From NCBI RefSeq assembly GCF_036711975.1, contig NC_091971.1:10547501-10611500 (forward strand): 64,000 nucleotides of DNA. The letters are read 5' to 3'. Positions 36,001 to 46,447 of this stretch are shown piece after piece. The position numbers and the translations under genes are program-made. The notes below the pieces were generated by a model that saw only the letters and a list, made by a program, of their open reading frames with translations, was not told where the DNA came from and searched no databases. This DNA comes from Onthophagus taurus (lineage: Eukaryota; Arthropoda; Insecta; Coleoptera; Scarabaeidae). Numbering within the stretch: the stretch's first letter is position 1; each line of letters opens with the position of its first letter.

Positions 36001-37287
36001 AAAACCTTTTAAGGAACCTGTAAAAGGTTTTGGTAAAGGACACCTGTATACTTATATCTCATTACCATTACATCTAATTATAAAACCACTTATTTTGAAT
36101 GCAATGGGTTCCCTCATCAGTACAAAATTATATACAAAATTACAACAATATTAGTTAAAAATTTCTAATTAGAAACTCACACTTGACCCCAATCAAACAA
36201 AGCAAACCTTAATTTTCGCTTATAACACAAATAATTATCTTAAATTGGTTTGAATTGGGTTCAACTCAATTTCTAGATGTTTCTTTTTAACTCAATCTTT
36301 TAATTTCAAAAATTGACTGGATACCGACTTTTAAGGAAGTAAAGAATATAATATTTTATTATTCAATTTTTTAGATAGTTTTATTTTTAGAATCACGTTT
36401 TGATTGTAAACTTTTGTAATTTCATAGTAACAGCAAACGAACCGTTTCGTTATTCGTCACACGTCTTGCTTGGGATAACAGTTTCCTACCAAGAGGAAGT
36501 CGTGTTCCTATATCGGAAGACAATGGGATGCCTTATGTTCCATGTCCAACTAATTTAACTATCATGGTTCTTCTTTTTATGGTTCAGGAAATAAATAAAC
36601 AGTGAAGTTTTTAGTAAATTAATCAATAATACAAAATCATTGTTCATGGAAGCTATAAAATATGAAGACAACAAAATGTAAATGACGAACAAGTTTTCCT
36701 ACACTTAGAAATTAGCGCGCAAACCTGTTTGTAGGTATAAAAATAAAGTGGATTCTCACGAGGAGGTTTTTTTAAGCATTTCGTGCCCATATACTCTAAA
36801 TAAAACAAAAATATTCTGTAAATAGCCCAAGAATTTTAAACGCAAACTCCGTCTATCTTTATAACTCATAACTTTCAATTGCGATTTCTTTTAAAACGAC
36901 AAGAGATATCTTTCGAGTTCTCCTACAACCAAAAAATAACTTTCTATCCACTTTCCTACTTTTAAAAATCTTTTCTTTTACTCTAAAATGTTAAATTTAA
37001 CGTTCTTACATCTACGCAAGTTACTATTTCATCATTTAAAGTAATAATTTGGTTAAAAAAAGTTAATAAACAACTAAAGACTGAGTGCAACGCACCTTCC
37101 TCCTCTTCCTACGTGAAATTTCTGCGACATTTCAACCGAATTTTAATAACATTTTTGAATTATAACGACATATTTCATATTTAATTTTAAGTTTTTACTT
37201 ACCTTTCGCTAAATACGATTGCAATAATGATAAAATAACCAAAGAATACACTAAGAATATTCTCTCGTAACACACACTTTTCGCCAT
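27091..37287 (-). CDS. Plexin-domain-containing protein, PLXDC1/2 (TEM7/TEM7R)-like
   Basis: Five exons: 37287-37203, 28869-28289, 28231-27614, 27561-27211, 27159-27091; 567 aa, all junctions in phase. A signal peptide occupies residues 1-27 (LVYSLVILSLLQSYLA). A long, Asn-rich, multiply N-glycosylatable linker follows (NGT, NNT, NAT, NVT, NKS). The conserved PLXDC ectodomain has KLNFDFPFYGH, VATGGFIYTGDYVHSW, YIAPLMANFDTS, TSFTVQWENVRL and FQATLHKNGDIVFSY. A plexin/PSI-like Cys cluster spans about 415-465 (KSCF..., CTWC, RCSSGVDRYRHEW). One membrane helix lies at about 509-532 (ILFVAFVCISTIIVLWMVYA), followed by a short cytoplasmic tail ending WRWRRGEARYTAATIHM. Vertebrate PLXDCs are type I receptors, for PEDF among others. 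Intron 1 is 8.3 kb and contains a complete Foldback-like element. Confidence 0.9.
28870..30220. other. 3' part of PLXDC-like intron 1
   Basis: Non-coding. 28987-29206 is open on both strands by chance; neither reading has a motif. 29640-29980 is less AT-rich and may be old transposon sequence. 30000-30220 repeats short ACTATAGCTACAGAC-like words and grades into the tandem repeat that follows. Confidence 0.45.
30225..30660. repeat. Degenerate 92-bp tandem repeat, about 4.7 copies
   Basis: Units start near 30262, 30354, 30445, 30535 and 30628 with CAAACTATACYTGTAGGNYG. Each contains CCAAGTATTYTTGCA and GCAGCCAATCACAGACTACG. Spacing is 90-93 bp and copies are diverged. It lies in PLXDC-like intron 1, 180 bp outside the Foldback-like element. 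Confidence 0.75.
30835..30843 (+). other. Left target-site duplication of Foldback-like element
   Basis: TGGCATATC, repeated exactly at 35276-35284 on the other side of the element. Confidence 0.85.
30885..32085 (+). repeat. Left tandem array (173-174 bp monomer, about 6.9 copies)
   Basis: CGAAAAATGAC recurs at 30889, 31062, 31235, 31409, 31583, 31757 and 31931, giving a period of 173 then 174 bp. Inner copies are nearly identical; the outermost and innermost are more diverged (for example TTTGAGTTTAGC in place of TTTGTGTTTAGC). Each contains GCGTGCGCGCGTATACTG, a GC-rich alternating purine-pyrimidine stretch, and a run of seven G. Confidence 0.95.
32090..33380 (-). mobile_element. CR1/Jockey-like non-LTR endonuclease fragment in the Foldback-like core
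   Basis: Minus-strand pieces: 33331-33023 reads DIIALSETWVKKSVLDYEIF, then DRYDVFRCDRS and GGEMLLAVNSG, the apurinic-like endonuclease start; a frameshifted continuation at 33105-32923 has IVMGDFNI, the catalytic GDFN box. 32755-32426 and 32384-32163 look like the endonuclease-RT linker. The reverse transcriptase itself is missing. Similar in type to, but not overlapping, the remnant at 23740-25160. Confidence 0.75.
33440..33910 (+). pseudogene. IS630/Tc1-like transposase fragment in the Foldback-like core
   Basis: From 33480 it reads NQRKFCVNLWMGLIGNNLIG, PYFLPDGLTSAAYNEFLHNN and LLDHVPLENR, then, after a frameshift and stop, WIGRGDLI (about 33728) and TPLDFYVWGHMKEH (33776-33817). This is the C-terminal half of the insect transposase type ending SPDLTPLDFFLWGHxK. 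The family dinucleotide ends are absent. Interrupted and truncated by the right array. Confidence 0.75.
33923..35240 (-). repeat. Right tandem array (about 173 bp monomer, about 7.6 copies), inverted
   Basis: Reverse complement of the left-array monomer, with units recurring about every 173 bp from about 34021 onward (TCGATTTTTGTCGAACAG). It differs from the left array by diagnostic changes shared among right copies, such as GAGTGCTAAACTCG where the left has the complement of TTTAGCGGTCTTAG, so copies are homogenised within each array rather than between arrays. Confidence 0.95.
35276..35284 (+). other. Right target-site duplication of Foldback-like element
   Basis: TGGCATATC, exact copy of 30835-30843. 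Confidence 0.85.
35590..36000. repeat. CTAG-rich palindromic repeat in PLXDC-like intron 1
   Basis: Three degenerate units with GATTCTAGTTCTAGGTCT and inverted ACTAGACCTAGAACTAGAA. One hairpin centre, CACGTCTCTCAAGACGGTTAAACCCGA-like, lies at about 35795-35822 and a decayed one at about 35910-35930. Same family as 7220-7640. Confidence 0.8.
36001..37202. other. 5' part of PLXDC-like intron 1
   Basis: AT-rich intronic sequence without repeats or coding motifs that I can recognise. The splice donor at 37202-37201 reads GGTAAGT. Confidence 0.45.
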
Positions 37288-37719
37288 TTTTGTTTGTTTG
37301 ATTACTAACTTCGTCGGAATCCAAATACCTACTGATCCGTTGTGACGTTTGTCGCTGTCACAAACATTCTTTTACTCCGCCCGTTTTAGAACGTACCCTA
37401 AATCATAGATTTACAAAATATAAATGTTGACGTTTATTATGATTTTAACATGTTAATTTGAATTAATTTAATTATAAATGTTGATTTTGTTGTTAAATTA
37501 TAACATTTTTAATTCTTTAAGCATTAAAGATATTAAAATTATTTGTTATTTCAATGCTTGAAAGGTCGTTGGACAAACGTCAAAATTATATGAATGGTTA
37601 CCAACAGCTGCAGATCGCAATCTTGCGACAACCAGAAATGAAAATTATCAATTAAAACGATCTGTCTGAGTGTAAAAAAAATAATTTTTAAAAAATGTAG
37701 ATAAATATCTCATCCAACG
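37288..37719. promoter_or_regulatory. Divergent intergenic region, likely bidirectional promoter
   Basis: Only 432 bp separate the ATG of the PLXDC-like gene (37287, -) from the ATG of the membrane micropeptide gene (37720, +). The PLXDC side, 37290-37400, is relatively GC-rich for this window. No TATA box is obvious on either strand. Confidence 0.4.
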
Positions 37720-38009
37720 ATGATTACACCTTTCGATGATTTCGTTTACCTGGTAAACAACGTTTTATTAGGAGAGGAACCAGTACGTTTTTGTAAAAAA
37801 TATATTTTCAGTCAATTAATCACTTTTTAACATTTTAGACTATTGAAGACTTCATCCTATTAATAGGGACAATTGTGGCATTTGTAGCGTTTGTGCTATG
37901 GTGTTGCTTTCCGGTTGTCCCGAAAGAAACCCAAGTACCCATTCACTATGAGGGTAAAGATTACCACATTAAATACAACCAGAGGAAATTAGATTATTGC
38001 TCTACTTAG
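37720..38009 (+). CDS. Small single-pass membrane protein, 77 aa (unassigned)
   Basis: Two exons, 37720-37782 and 37839-38009, with a 56-bp intron (CCA|GTACGT...TTTTAG|ACT) keeping phase 0. Residues 1-21 are hydrophilic to mixed (MITPFDDFVYLVNNVLLGEE), then an acidic TIEDF, a 20-residue hydrophobic helix at about 26-46 (LLIGTIVAFVAFVLWCCFPV) and a polar tail rich in Tyr and Lys. An alternative acceptor at 37811 leads at once to an in-frame stop, which supports the downstream one. Too short for most gene finders. No family recognised; the good splice sites and the balanced, non-repetitive composition argue it is a real smORF gene. A poly(A)-type AATAAA lies near 38250. Confidence 0.65.
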
Positions 38010-38669
38010 GTGATTCTCTAGATATCTCCAATTTTATTCTTATGATATTAAACTGTTGTTAGTTTTTATTTAATATATTTTAATAATAACTTGCTTGATA
38101 CAGTAATGTATTAGTAACGGTTAGGAAAGATTCATTGGGTTGTACCATGTGGCAAAATATTTGTGAACTCTTTAAATGTGTAACTTTTAGACTGAATTCC
38201 TCTAGTCAAATGTAAATTAGATTTTTACGTTTTTGGGTCAATTAAAATTGAAATAAAAAATAAAAGGGAAAAATGTGTCTGCTTAATGAGACCAGTTTTT
38301 TCAAGAATTTTTCGATTGGAAAAAGATTAATAAGAAAATGTATTATGTATTAATAATGTTAAGTCTAAAAAAATGTAATTAATTTTGTAATTTGTTTCTT
38401 ATAAAATAAAATATTTATATAAAACATTGCTTTTATGTATAATTTTTACAACAATAATAATTTTATATGTATCATGAAAATGTTTGATTGTTGCTTTGAG
38501 ATGCAGGTTTAAAAACTGATTTGTTGAGTCAATTAATTAATTAATTTGCAAAAAAACTATTATTGTACCTACATTTATCTTAATCAAATTGTTTATCTTC
38601 CCTTTTTAATCTAGATTCGTTGAAAATTATGAATAATTTTATTTCAATAAATCATCATATGTGCATAAT
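38010..38669. other. Spacer between the micropeptide gene and the P450 fragment
   Basis: 3'UTR of the micropeptide gene followed by AT-rich sequence; nothing coding seen. Confidence 0.4.
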
Positions 38670-39003
38670 GGAAACTTTAAGAAAATATCCCGTATTACCA
38701 TTTTTAGATAGAATGTGTGATAGAATACTGATTATAAATTACCTGGAACTGACATAATAATTGAAAAGGGTACTCCAGTTTATATTCCGATGTTTGGATT
38801 ACATTATGATGAGAAATATTGGAAGAATCCTCAAAAATATGATCCAGAAAGGTTTAGTGATGAAGAAATTAATAAAAGGCATCAATATGCGTATATTCCT
38901 TTTGGATCAGGACCTCATAATTGTATTGGTAAGAAGAGAAAAATAAATGATTTGATTTTTCGTATTATTTAATTTTTATTTTAGGTGAACGTTTCGGATT
39001 GAA
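38670..39003 (+). pseudogene. P450 fragment: inverted duplicate of exon 2 end, intron and exon 3 start
   Basis: Starting at GGAAACTTTAAG (38670) and ending at GTTTCGGATTGA (39003), this is a near-identical plus-strand copy of the 41255-42876 P450, including the complete last intron and the first 20-odd bases of exon 3. Differences are few: a short insertion in TGTGTGATAGAATACTG that shifts frame, and point changes such as AAT for GAT in KNPQ versus KDPQ. It keeps the heme-loop motif FGSGPHNCIG. Retained intron sequence shows DNA-level duplication, not retroposition. It joins a satellite sequence abruptly at its 3' end. Confidence 0.9.
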
Positions 39004-39342
39004 TTTTCATACTCATATTCCAAGAAATAGATTTTAAAAACCGACGCTTACGTCATTAAATTCTTAGAATAATTTTAATTAGTACGCATTTTTATCAGTG
39101 AAAACCACATGGGTTTTCATTTAATTTTTGATTAATACAGAGTTAAAAAAATTTTACGTTAAATTAAATGTTAAAGATTAATTCTTGAATTAATTTCGTA
39201 TTTATAAGAGGTTTAATTAATGAGATTAGTGAGTTTAAAACTTATTAATGTAAAAATTGTTGTTATCAAGCTTATATGTTGATAGAATTGCAATCAAAGC
39301 TCCAAGATAAAGTGAGAAAGATGGAAAATAAGTAGTGATGGA
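39004..39342. other. Junction and spacer before the dimeric satellite
   Basis: 39004-39040 is a 35-bp scrap of the dimeric satellite (TTTTCATACTCATATTCC). The rest is unique AT-rich sequence ending at TAGTGATGGAGCGGATACTG, a border shared with the array at 58180. Confidence 0.5.
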
Positions 39343-40590
39343 GCGGATACTGATTTTTCAATTTAATCGGCGAAAATTGCAAAATTCGAAAAAATTGTCG
39401 ATTATTTCAAAAATGTATTTCTCAAGAACTAAACGTGATTTTTCAAAACGGCTTTTTGCATTAAAAATAACATACTTTAATTAATAATTGGTGATATTTC
39501 CACAAGGATCCTTCAAGAAATGAATTTTATAGCGAATTTTGAAAGTTATCGATGAAAATTGCAAAATCGAAAATTTTATTGAAACTTCAAATACTGTTTT
39601 CTCAAAAACTAAAAGTTATTTTTCAAAACGAGTTTGTTCATTGGAAAGAGGACACTTTTATTAACACTGGGAAATCTTCATACTCATATTCCAAGAACTG
39701 GATTTTATACGAATTTTGAACTTAATCGGCGAAAATTGCAAAATTCGAAAAGATTGTCGATCATTTCAAAAATTTATTTCTCAAGAACTAAACGTGATTT
39801 TTCAAAACGGCTTTTTGCATTGAAAATAACATACTTTAATTAATAATTGGTGATATTTCCACAAGGATCCTTCAAGAAATAAATTTTATAGCGAATTTTG
39901 AAAGTTATCGATGAAACTTGCAATATCGAAAATTTTATCAAAACTTCAAATACTGTTTTCTCAAAAACTAAAAGTTAATTTTCAAAACGAGTTGGTTCAT
40001 TGGAAAGAGGACACTTTTATTAACACTTTGGAAAATTTTCATACTCATATTCCAAGAAATCGATTTTATATGAATTTTTAAAACTTTATCGGCGAAAATT
40101 ACAAAATTCGAAAAAATTGTCGATTATTTCAAAAATTTATTTCTCAAAAACTAAAAGCGATTTTTCAAAACGGCTTGTTGCATTAAAAAGAGGATACTTT
40201 AATTAATAATTGGTGGTATTTCCACAAGGATCTTTCAAGAAATTAATTTTATAGCGAATTTTGAAAAGTTATCGATGAAAATTGCAACATCGAAAATTTT
40301 ATCAAAACTTCAAATATTGTTTTCTCAAAAACTAAAAGCTATTGTTTAAAATGGGTTGGTTCATTGAAAAGAAGACACTTTTGTTAACACTTTGGGAAAT
40401 GTTCATACTTATATTCCAAGTACTGGATTTTATACGAATTTTTAAACTTAATCGGCGAAAATTGAAAAATTCGAGTAAATAGTCGATCATTTCAAAAATT
40501 TATTTCTCAAGCACTGAAAGTGATTTTTCAAATCGCCTTTTTGCGTTAAAAACAGGATACTTTGATTAATAATTGAAGGTGATACAGCTC
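39343..40590 (+). repeat. Dimeric satellite array, about 360-bp repeat, left of P450 gene
   Basis: About 3.4 copies. CACAAGGATC recurs at 39501, 39860 and 40223 (periods 359 and 363). Each 360-bp unit is two diverged half-units of about 180 bp: one with CACAAGGATCCTTCAAGAAA, the other with TTTTCATACTCATATTCC. Both halves share a CTCAARAACTAAAAGTKATT core. The same satellite occurs inverted at 44535-45238 and direct at 58185-59248. Confidence 0.9.
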
Positions 40591-41160
40591 CAGTTCTGTA
40601 CAGTTCTGTTAGTAATGAATCTGGTGATGAACTACAAGCGAAGAGAAGAAAACTAGATGAAACTGCAACAAGAGATTTTATATATCGTATTGGGATTGTT
40701 ACAATGAGGTTGCTAATGACAAACCTGATATAAATAAGGTTGTATTAAATCAAAAAGGTCCTATTGGAGTTGAGCTTGATTATTATCTGCAGTGTCCGAC
40801 ACCTAAAAGAGATACTAATTCCTGTGAATGGTTACTACTACTGTTATTAAAAAAACTATTACTTTTACCTCACTAATGTTGCAGGATACATATACAAATC
40901 TTGCTTCAAACAAGATCTATATTAAAGGAGATAAACAAATTTCTTGGAAAATCCATCTTAAGACTTGAAATAAAATTCTTTCAACATTGCTTGTGTTCGA
41001 CATATACAATTTATTATTGCAACGAAATGATTTTAAAATCGATTCGAGTGAATTCATAACTGAAGTTTCTTTGAAACTAGGTGTAATGTGTTTTTGCCAA
41101 TGTTAGTACAAAGTTATTTGGGATAAAACGACCTTAACTTTACCAAAAATTAAATTTAAA
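40591..41160 (+). repeat. Unique module attached to the dimeric satellite (left copy)
   Basis: From 40591 to about 40830 this matches, inverted, 44535-44270: CAGTTCTGTTAGTAATGAAT, GAAGAGAAGAAAACTAGATG, GATTGTTACAATGAGGTTGC and CACCTAAAAGAGATACTA. One frame reads an acidic then basic peptide with KRRKLDETA, which looks like a nuclear-localisation-like coding remnant. 40840-41160 is not shared. Probably part of a transposable element of which the satellite is a component. Confidence 0.7.
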
Positions 41161-41254
41161 ATCTAAACTACAATTTTTAATAAATTTTATTTTAATAAAT
41201 CACCCCAATATTGGATTATTTAAAATACACACATTCATCGTTAAATTATTAACG

Positions 41255-42876
41255 TTATGCAGCAAAAGATGCACGACGATTACTATCAATAAATTTCATT
41301 GGTAATCCAATTGTTGAGGCCAAAACAAAACTTCTCGCTGAATATTTTAATGGTATCGGTGTATCCGCATTCTTTTCAACTTCAAATCGATTTAAAATGT
41401 TAACCAAACCCAATTTAGTACTGATCAATCCGAAACGTTCACCTAAAATAAAAATTAAATAATACGAAAAATCAAATCATTTATTTTTCTCTTCTTACCA
41501 ATACAATTATGAGGTCCTGATCCAAAAGGAATATACGCATATTGATGCCTTTTATTAATTTCTTCATCACTAAACCTTTCTGGATCATATTTTTGAGGAT
41601 CCTTCCAATATTTCTCATCGTAATGTAATCCAAACATCGGAATATAAACTGGAGTACCCTTTTCAATTATTATGTCAGTTCCAGGTAATTTATAATCAGC
41701 ATTACACATTCTATCTAAGAATGGTAATACGGGATATTTTCTTAAAGTTTCCGAAACAACTTTATCGAGGTATTTCATGCTTTGGATAGCTTCGTAAGTT
41801 ATTTCGTCGTGTTTTTTAAGAACTGATTTAATTTCAGATCTTAGTTTAGTTTGAATTGATTTGTTTAAACACAATTCATAAAGTGTGAAAGCCATCGTTG
41901 AGCTTGTTGTTTCAAATCCGGCTAAGAAAAATTGAATTGCTTGTGCAACAGCAATATCTCCGTCTAAAAAGAAATTGTTTATAATTAAATAAAATAAAAT
42001 TAGTGTGAAATCGTTTTATCTTTTACCAAATTTAACGCCGTCGATATCACCTTGTTGTTTTAATTTTAAAATAATATCGATAACATCGTTTCGTTTTTGT
42101 TGAGTTTTTTCACGAAGATTAATAGTTGACCAAAATATTTGTTTTAAATACTCACTAACATTAGGTGGGATAAATTTAATTTTTAATAAATATACTAATT
42201 CTTGTAAAAAGAAATAAGAAATTCCACGAACTCCGTTTGTGAAGTTTGGTTCAAACATATCTTTACCAACTTGCCGAAATTTCGCGTCCTCTTTTTGAAA
42301 GCATCTTCCTTGAACACCAAAAGCACACGAAGTAATTACATCTGTGGCATATTTAGCACAAATTTCTTTAGACTCAACGGTTGGTAAATTAACTCTTTTT
42401 TCGATGTATTGGACCATTTCATCTCCGGCTTCTGCCATTAATGGAATCATACTTTTAATTTTCCCCGATGTAAAAGCAGGTGTCATCATTTTTCGTATAA
42501 CTTTCCATTCGGGATTACGAAGCACAAAGAGAATATTTGATGAAATAGAGTCGGCTTTTTCATCAGCCGCTACAGTTCGGTCGCTAAAATATTGAAAATC
42601 TTTTACCAAAACCATTTTTATTAGTTCAGGATCCTTAATGACCACGTGTGGTTTATTAAAAACCCAAATTCCAAAAACTTTATCGGGGATTTGTTTGTAC
42701 ATATCTTGTAACATTTCACCTATTGATTTTTTAAAAGTTAAGCACTCGTAAAAATTTCCAAAAATTGGCGTTGGTTTTAAAAATGGAACTTTTCGTTTTT
42801 TCCAATAACCAAAATTTTTCGTGCTGAGTTTGTAGAGGAGAAAAACGATGATAGCAAGAAAAATTGCGATCTCCAT
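41255..42876 (-). CDS. Cytochrome P450, CYP6-like (CYP3 clan)
   Basis: Three exons: 42876-42027, 41963-41499, 41442-41255; 500 aa, the usual length of microsomal insect P450s. An N-terminal membrane anchor (IAIFLAIIVFLLYKLS) targets the ER. Later motifs: WKVIRKMMTPAF (C-helix W-x-x-x-R), AGFETTSST at 298-306 (I-helix oxygen-activation motif, usual AGxxT), ETLRKYP with ExxR at 355-358 (K-helix), PERF (411-414), and FGSGPHNCIG with heme-ligand Cys437. All are intact, so a catalytically competent monooxygenase is expected. CYP6-type enzymes often act on plant toxins and insecticides; the substrate is unknown. The gene lies between inverted copies of a satellite-plus-module repeat, and a duplicate of its exon 2/3 junction lies outside on the left. 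Confidence 0.93.
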
Positions 42877-44269
42877 CTTTAACGATTTCTTTCGCTTACT
42901 ATGAACAAGATTAGATTGTTTGAGAAGCTTTTATTGAAAGGATTTCATGCGGAAAATTAGTTTGGCGTGTCAAAAAATTTCTATAATTATTTCGCAGATC
43001 TATAATTGTATATTCGTGTTAATATTTCCTTCACGTGCATTGTTTGGTAATTATAGACAACTTGTCATAATAATTGCTAAAAATCGTTTAAAAAATACTT
43101 TTATTTCTAATTTGCAAAAATAGGAAACTTTCTAACTTCTTTCGTATTCAAGTCTAAATCTATCATCATAATCATAATACATAACCAATTTTATGGCGAA
43201 CACTTGTTATTTATAGTTTAATCTGAGTTCAAAATCAATTCGAATGCAAGATTTTCTTCGGAAAAGCGAATTGTTTTGCAGCTTAACCAAGGTCAGTGTG
43301 CATTTACTGGGGTGATGAAAACGTTGTTCTCGCTTCGATATCATCGTAAAAGGCCAGTCAAAATATTATGATTACAAGATGATTGGAAGGTCAAATTTTA
43401 CAAGTTAAATTTTAGAAACAGAAGATTTTGTGTATGAAACTAAAGCGTTTGAAATGTTTATAAAAAGATTACAAAAGCTTACACACAAGATGTAATGGGA
43501 TTACTGTAACGGGTCAGTTCAAATTGAATGGCAGTTGCATCCAAACATTTAATGTGACTCGATGAGGTGTTGAAATGGTGTTTTTAGGCAAAAGAAATGA
43601 TAAATAAAGATAGGGAAATATTAGATTTAGTGTTTTCTTGGTTGAAGGTCACAATTTTTGGCGATGCAAAATAAAATTAGCTGAGGACAAAGTGTGTTGG
43701 ACAAAACATGACAATTGGTGACCAGAATTCATGAGCACAATGTCATCGCAACATAGGAAACAGTTTGGTTTATTATTGCAGTCTATTGTTATGTATCCCG
43801 ATTGCCCGCAGTTAAAACACAGGCTTGGTTACATTACCTAGAATGATCTTACTTGGACGTGTTCACAGTAACCCATTTTCAGCACGGTCGCTAACGCTTT
43901 CTTCGATATCCAAAAGCTTTTATCTGATAACTACCTTGAATTCGTCAGCGATAATGACTTCAAAAACATAGCAGGGCTTCAATTGATTAAATATTGAATG
44001 AGATCTAGTACCTAATATTCAAACAAGTCTGGTACAAACATTATTGTCTGTATCTAGAACAAATATGGTGATATCTTCTGAAATATACATTGCAGGTTAC
44101 CTATTTATTGTTGAGAATTCTCCGTTTCCTCATCACAACTCTTAAAATCATGGCTTACAGTTGGTAAAATTTTGCTGATTGCCAGAATAAAATCTTGATT
44201 GTTTTCACATAGTTACGGCTTTGGCCGGATTTTAAAAACCTATTACTTAGTACTCCACCATTCACAGGA
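42877..44269. other. Upstream flank of the P450 gene
   Basis: No coding motif found. On the minus strand, a CAATAAAAGC sequence lies about 60 bp upstream of the ATG and could serve as a weak TATA-like element. 43250-44250 is less AT-rich and may be transposon-derived. Confidence 0.4.
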
Positions 44270-44534
44270 GCTAGTATCTCTTTTAGGTGTTGGACACTGT
44301 AGTCGTAATTAGTAATTATGACTAATTTCTGCACTCATAATAATCAAGTTCAACCACAATATGACTTTTTCATTGAATACGACTTCATTTATATCAGGTT
44401 TGTCATTTGCAACCTCATTGTAACAATCCTAATATGATATATAAAATCTCTTATTGCAGTTTCGTCTAGTTTTCTTTTCTTTGCTTGTAATTCATCATCA
44501 CATTCATTACTAACAGAACTGTTGCTGTTATCAC
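44270..44534 (-). repeat. Unique module attached to the dimeric satellite (right copy, inverted)
   Basis: Reverse complement of the 40591-40830 module with moderate divergence. It has a short insertion near 44300-44330 relative to the left copy. One minus-strand frame reads NECDDELQAKKRKLDETA and RDFIYHIRIVTMR. It abuts the satellite array directly, as on the left. Confidence 0.7.
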
Positions 44535-45240
44535 TTTCGATTATTAATTAAAGTATCCTCTTTTTAATGCAAAAGGTCGTTTTGAAAAATAACTTTTAGT
44601 TTTTGAGAAAACAATATTTGAAGTTTTGATAAAATTTTCGATGTTGCAAGTTTCAACGATAACTTTCAAAATTCGCTATAAAATTCATTTCTTGAAGGAT
44701 CTTTGTGGAAATATCACCAATTATTAATTAAAGTGTCCTCTTTCCAATGAACCAACCCGTTTTGAAAAATCACTTTTAGTTCTTGAGAAATAAATTTTTG
44801 AAATGATCGACAATTTTTTCGAATTTTGCATATTTCGCAGATTAAGTTTTAATAATTCGTATAAAATCGATTTCTTGGAATATGAGTATCAAAATTTGCC
44901 AAAATGTTAATAAAAGTGTCCTCTTTCCAATGAACAAACACGTTTTAAAAAATAACTTTTAGTTTTTGAGAAAACAATATTTGAAGTTTTGATAAAATTT
45001 TCGATGTTGCAATTTTCATTGATAACTTTCAAAATTCGTTATAAAATTAATTTCTTGAAAGATCCTTGTGGAAATATCACCAATTATTAATTAAAGTGTC
45101 CTCTTTCTAATGCAAAAAGCCGTTTTGAAAAATCACTTTTAGTTGTTGAGAAATAAATTTTTGAAATATCGACAATTTTTTCGAATTTTGCAATTTTCGC
45201 CGATTAAGTTTTAAAAATTCGTATAAAATCCAGTATTTAG
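44535..45240 (-). repeat. Dimeric satellite array, right of P450 gene, inverted
   Basis: About two 360-bp units of the 39343-40590 satellite in reverse orientation; GATCCTTGTGG-type blocks occur at about 44698 and 45060. It ends at AAATCCAGTATTTAGG at 45240. Confidence 0.9.
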
Positions 45241-46447
45241 GATAGAACACAATGAAAACATGCATTCTAACTAAATCAATAATTGGTTTCTTTTAGGGTC
45301 AAGTACCCACATAACAAACATTATCAGGAAGATTTACATAACAACGCTATTTACAAGTTGCCATTTCTAGATTATGTAAGACTTCATATATACCACATTC
45401 GTCAACATATACAGAATGTTATTCAATAATTGTCATGCGTTTGAATTTGAATTAAGTATTAGAAAAATAAAAAAACTCTGAATTTTCCTACAACATGATA
45501 GCATCCCTAACTTTTATTTATTTACTTTAACAACATTTTACCGCCCTAAATTTTACATCTTACAGATTCCTACAACATTTTTACCAGTAATCACGCAACG
45601 ACCAGTGTCGTTAGTTCCACCATTCGTTGGTATGTGGCACTGTTGTTTTTAATTTTACATATTTTACATTACTTAATTAATACTTTAAATGGATTAAATT
45701 TTCTTCTAATGTGCATTCCTCATTCTTGCAAAATCAAATTTGATTTCTTAGAAGTCTCACTAACAATTTCAAATATGTAAAATATTAGATTTGTTTTGGC
45801 ATTTTTAGACTATACATTATTATGTTTAGATAAATGCATATTTCTCAGAATTAGAAGCAATGTTTAAAACAGAATTAATGATAATTTTACAGAGTGAACT
45901 TCCCTTGGTTTGCAAATCTCAGTCAATATAGCCCACCTAATTAGATATCAGGCATATTTGAGCTAACATTGGATGCTTTAAGAACAATATAGAATTATAG
46001 AAGAATTCAACCATCGTGTGCACCACATCTTCCCGGACCAAGTGGCTATGATTTAGGTATAATTAGGATTATATTTGCCAAGAACAAGATCTATAGCATT
46101 CGGAAATGTGTTGACATTGAGGACATTGTGGACACAATGTGTGACATTGGAATTGTGCCATTCCAAGAGTAATAGAACATCGAATAGTTAGAATTCCATA
46201 TGACAGCCATAACGGTCGTTATTTACGGAAATAATCGCATCATTGAATCATTAAAAAATTCTAGATAAATGGAAAATTTATCTGATTTGACCAGGAAGAT
46301 AAAAATATGTTCATAAATTCCATGATTTAATGAAATGAAAAGAAATGTTTTTTGTGTTAACTTCTTTTTTAAAAACAATTATGTTTATTTAAAGACTTTG
46401 TTAACTGGGAAACGTTTGTTTGACGTATTGTCAAATAAAAAATAAAA
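45241..46447. other. Intergenic before the SLC6-like gene
   Basis: AT-rich, no coding motif. A local run of GACATTGAGGACATTGTGGA words lies near 46115-46160. The promoter of the SLC6-like gene must be at the right end. Confidence 0.4.

Noticed and set aside
37802-37831. Upstream splice acceptor for the micropeptide gene
   Set aside because: TTTTCAG at 37811 is a good acceptor, but the resulting exon reaches an in-frame TAG after nine codons; the 37839 acceptor gives a full membrane protein.
38761-38972. Short plus-strand P450 ORFs as a second gene
   Set aside because: The fragment has only part of exon 2, the intron and the start of exon 3, a frameshifting insertion, and then runs into satellite; called a pseudogene fragment.
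42344-42595. 83-codon plus-strand ORF
   Set aside because: Antisense shadow of P450 exon 1.
39343-45240. P450 gene carried inside a single Foldback-type element bounded by the dimeric satellite
   Set aside because: Tempting because arrays and modules are inverted on both sides, but the outer array borders do not match each other and no flanking target duplication was found; kept as a rearrangement hypothesis only.
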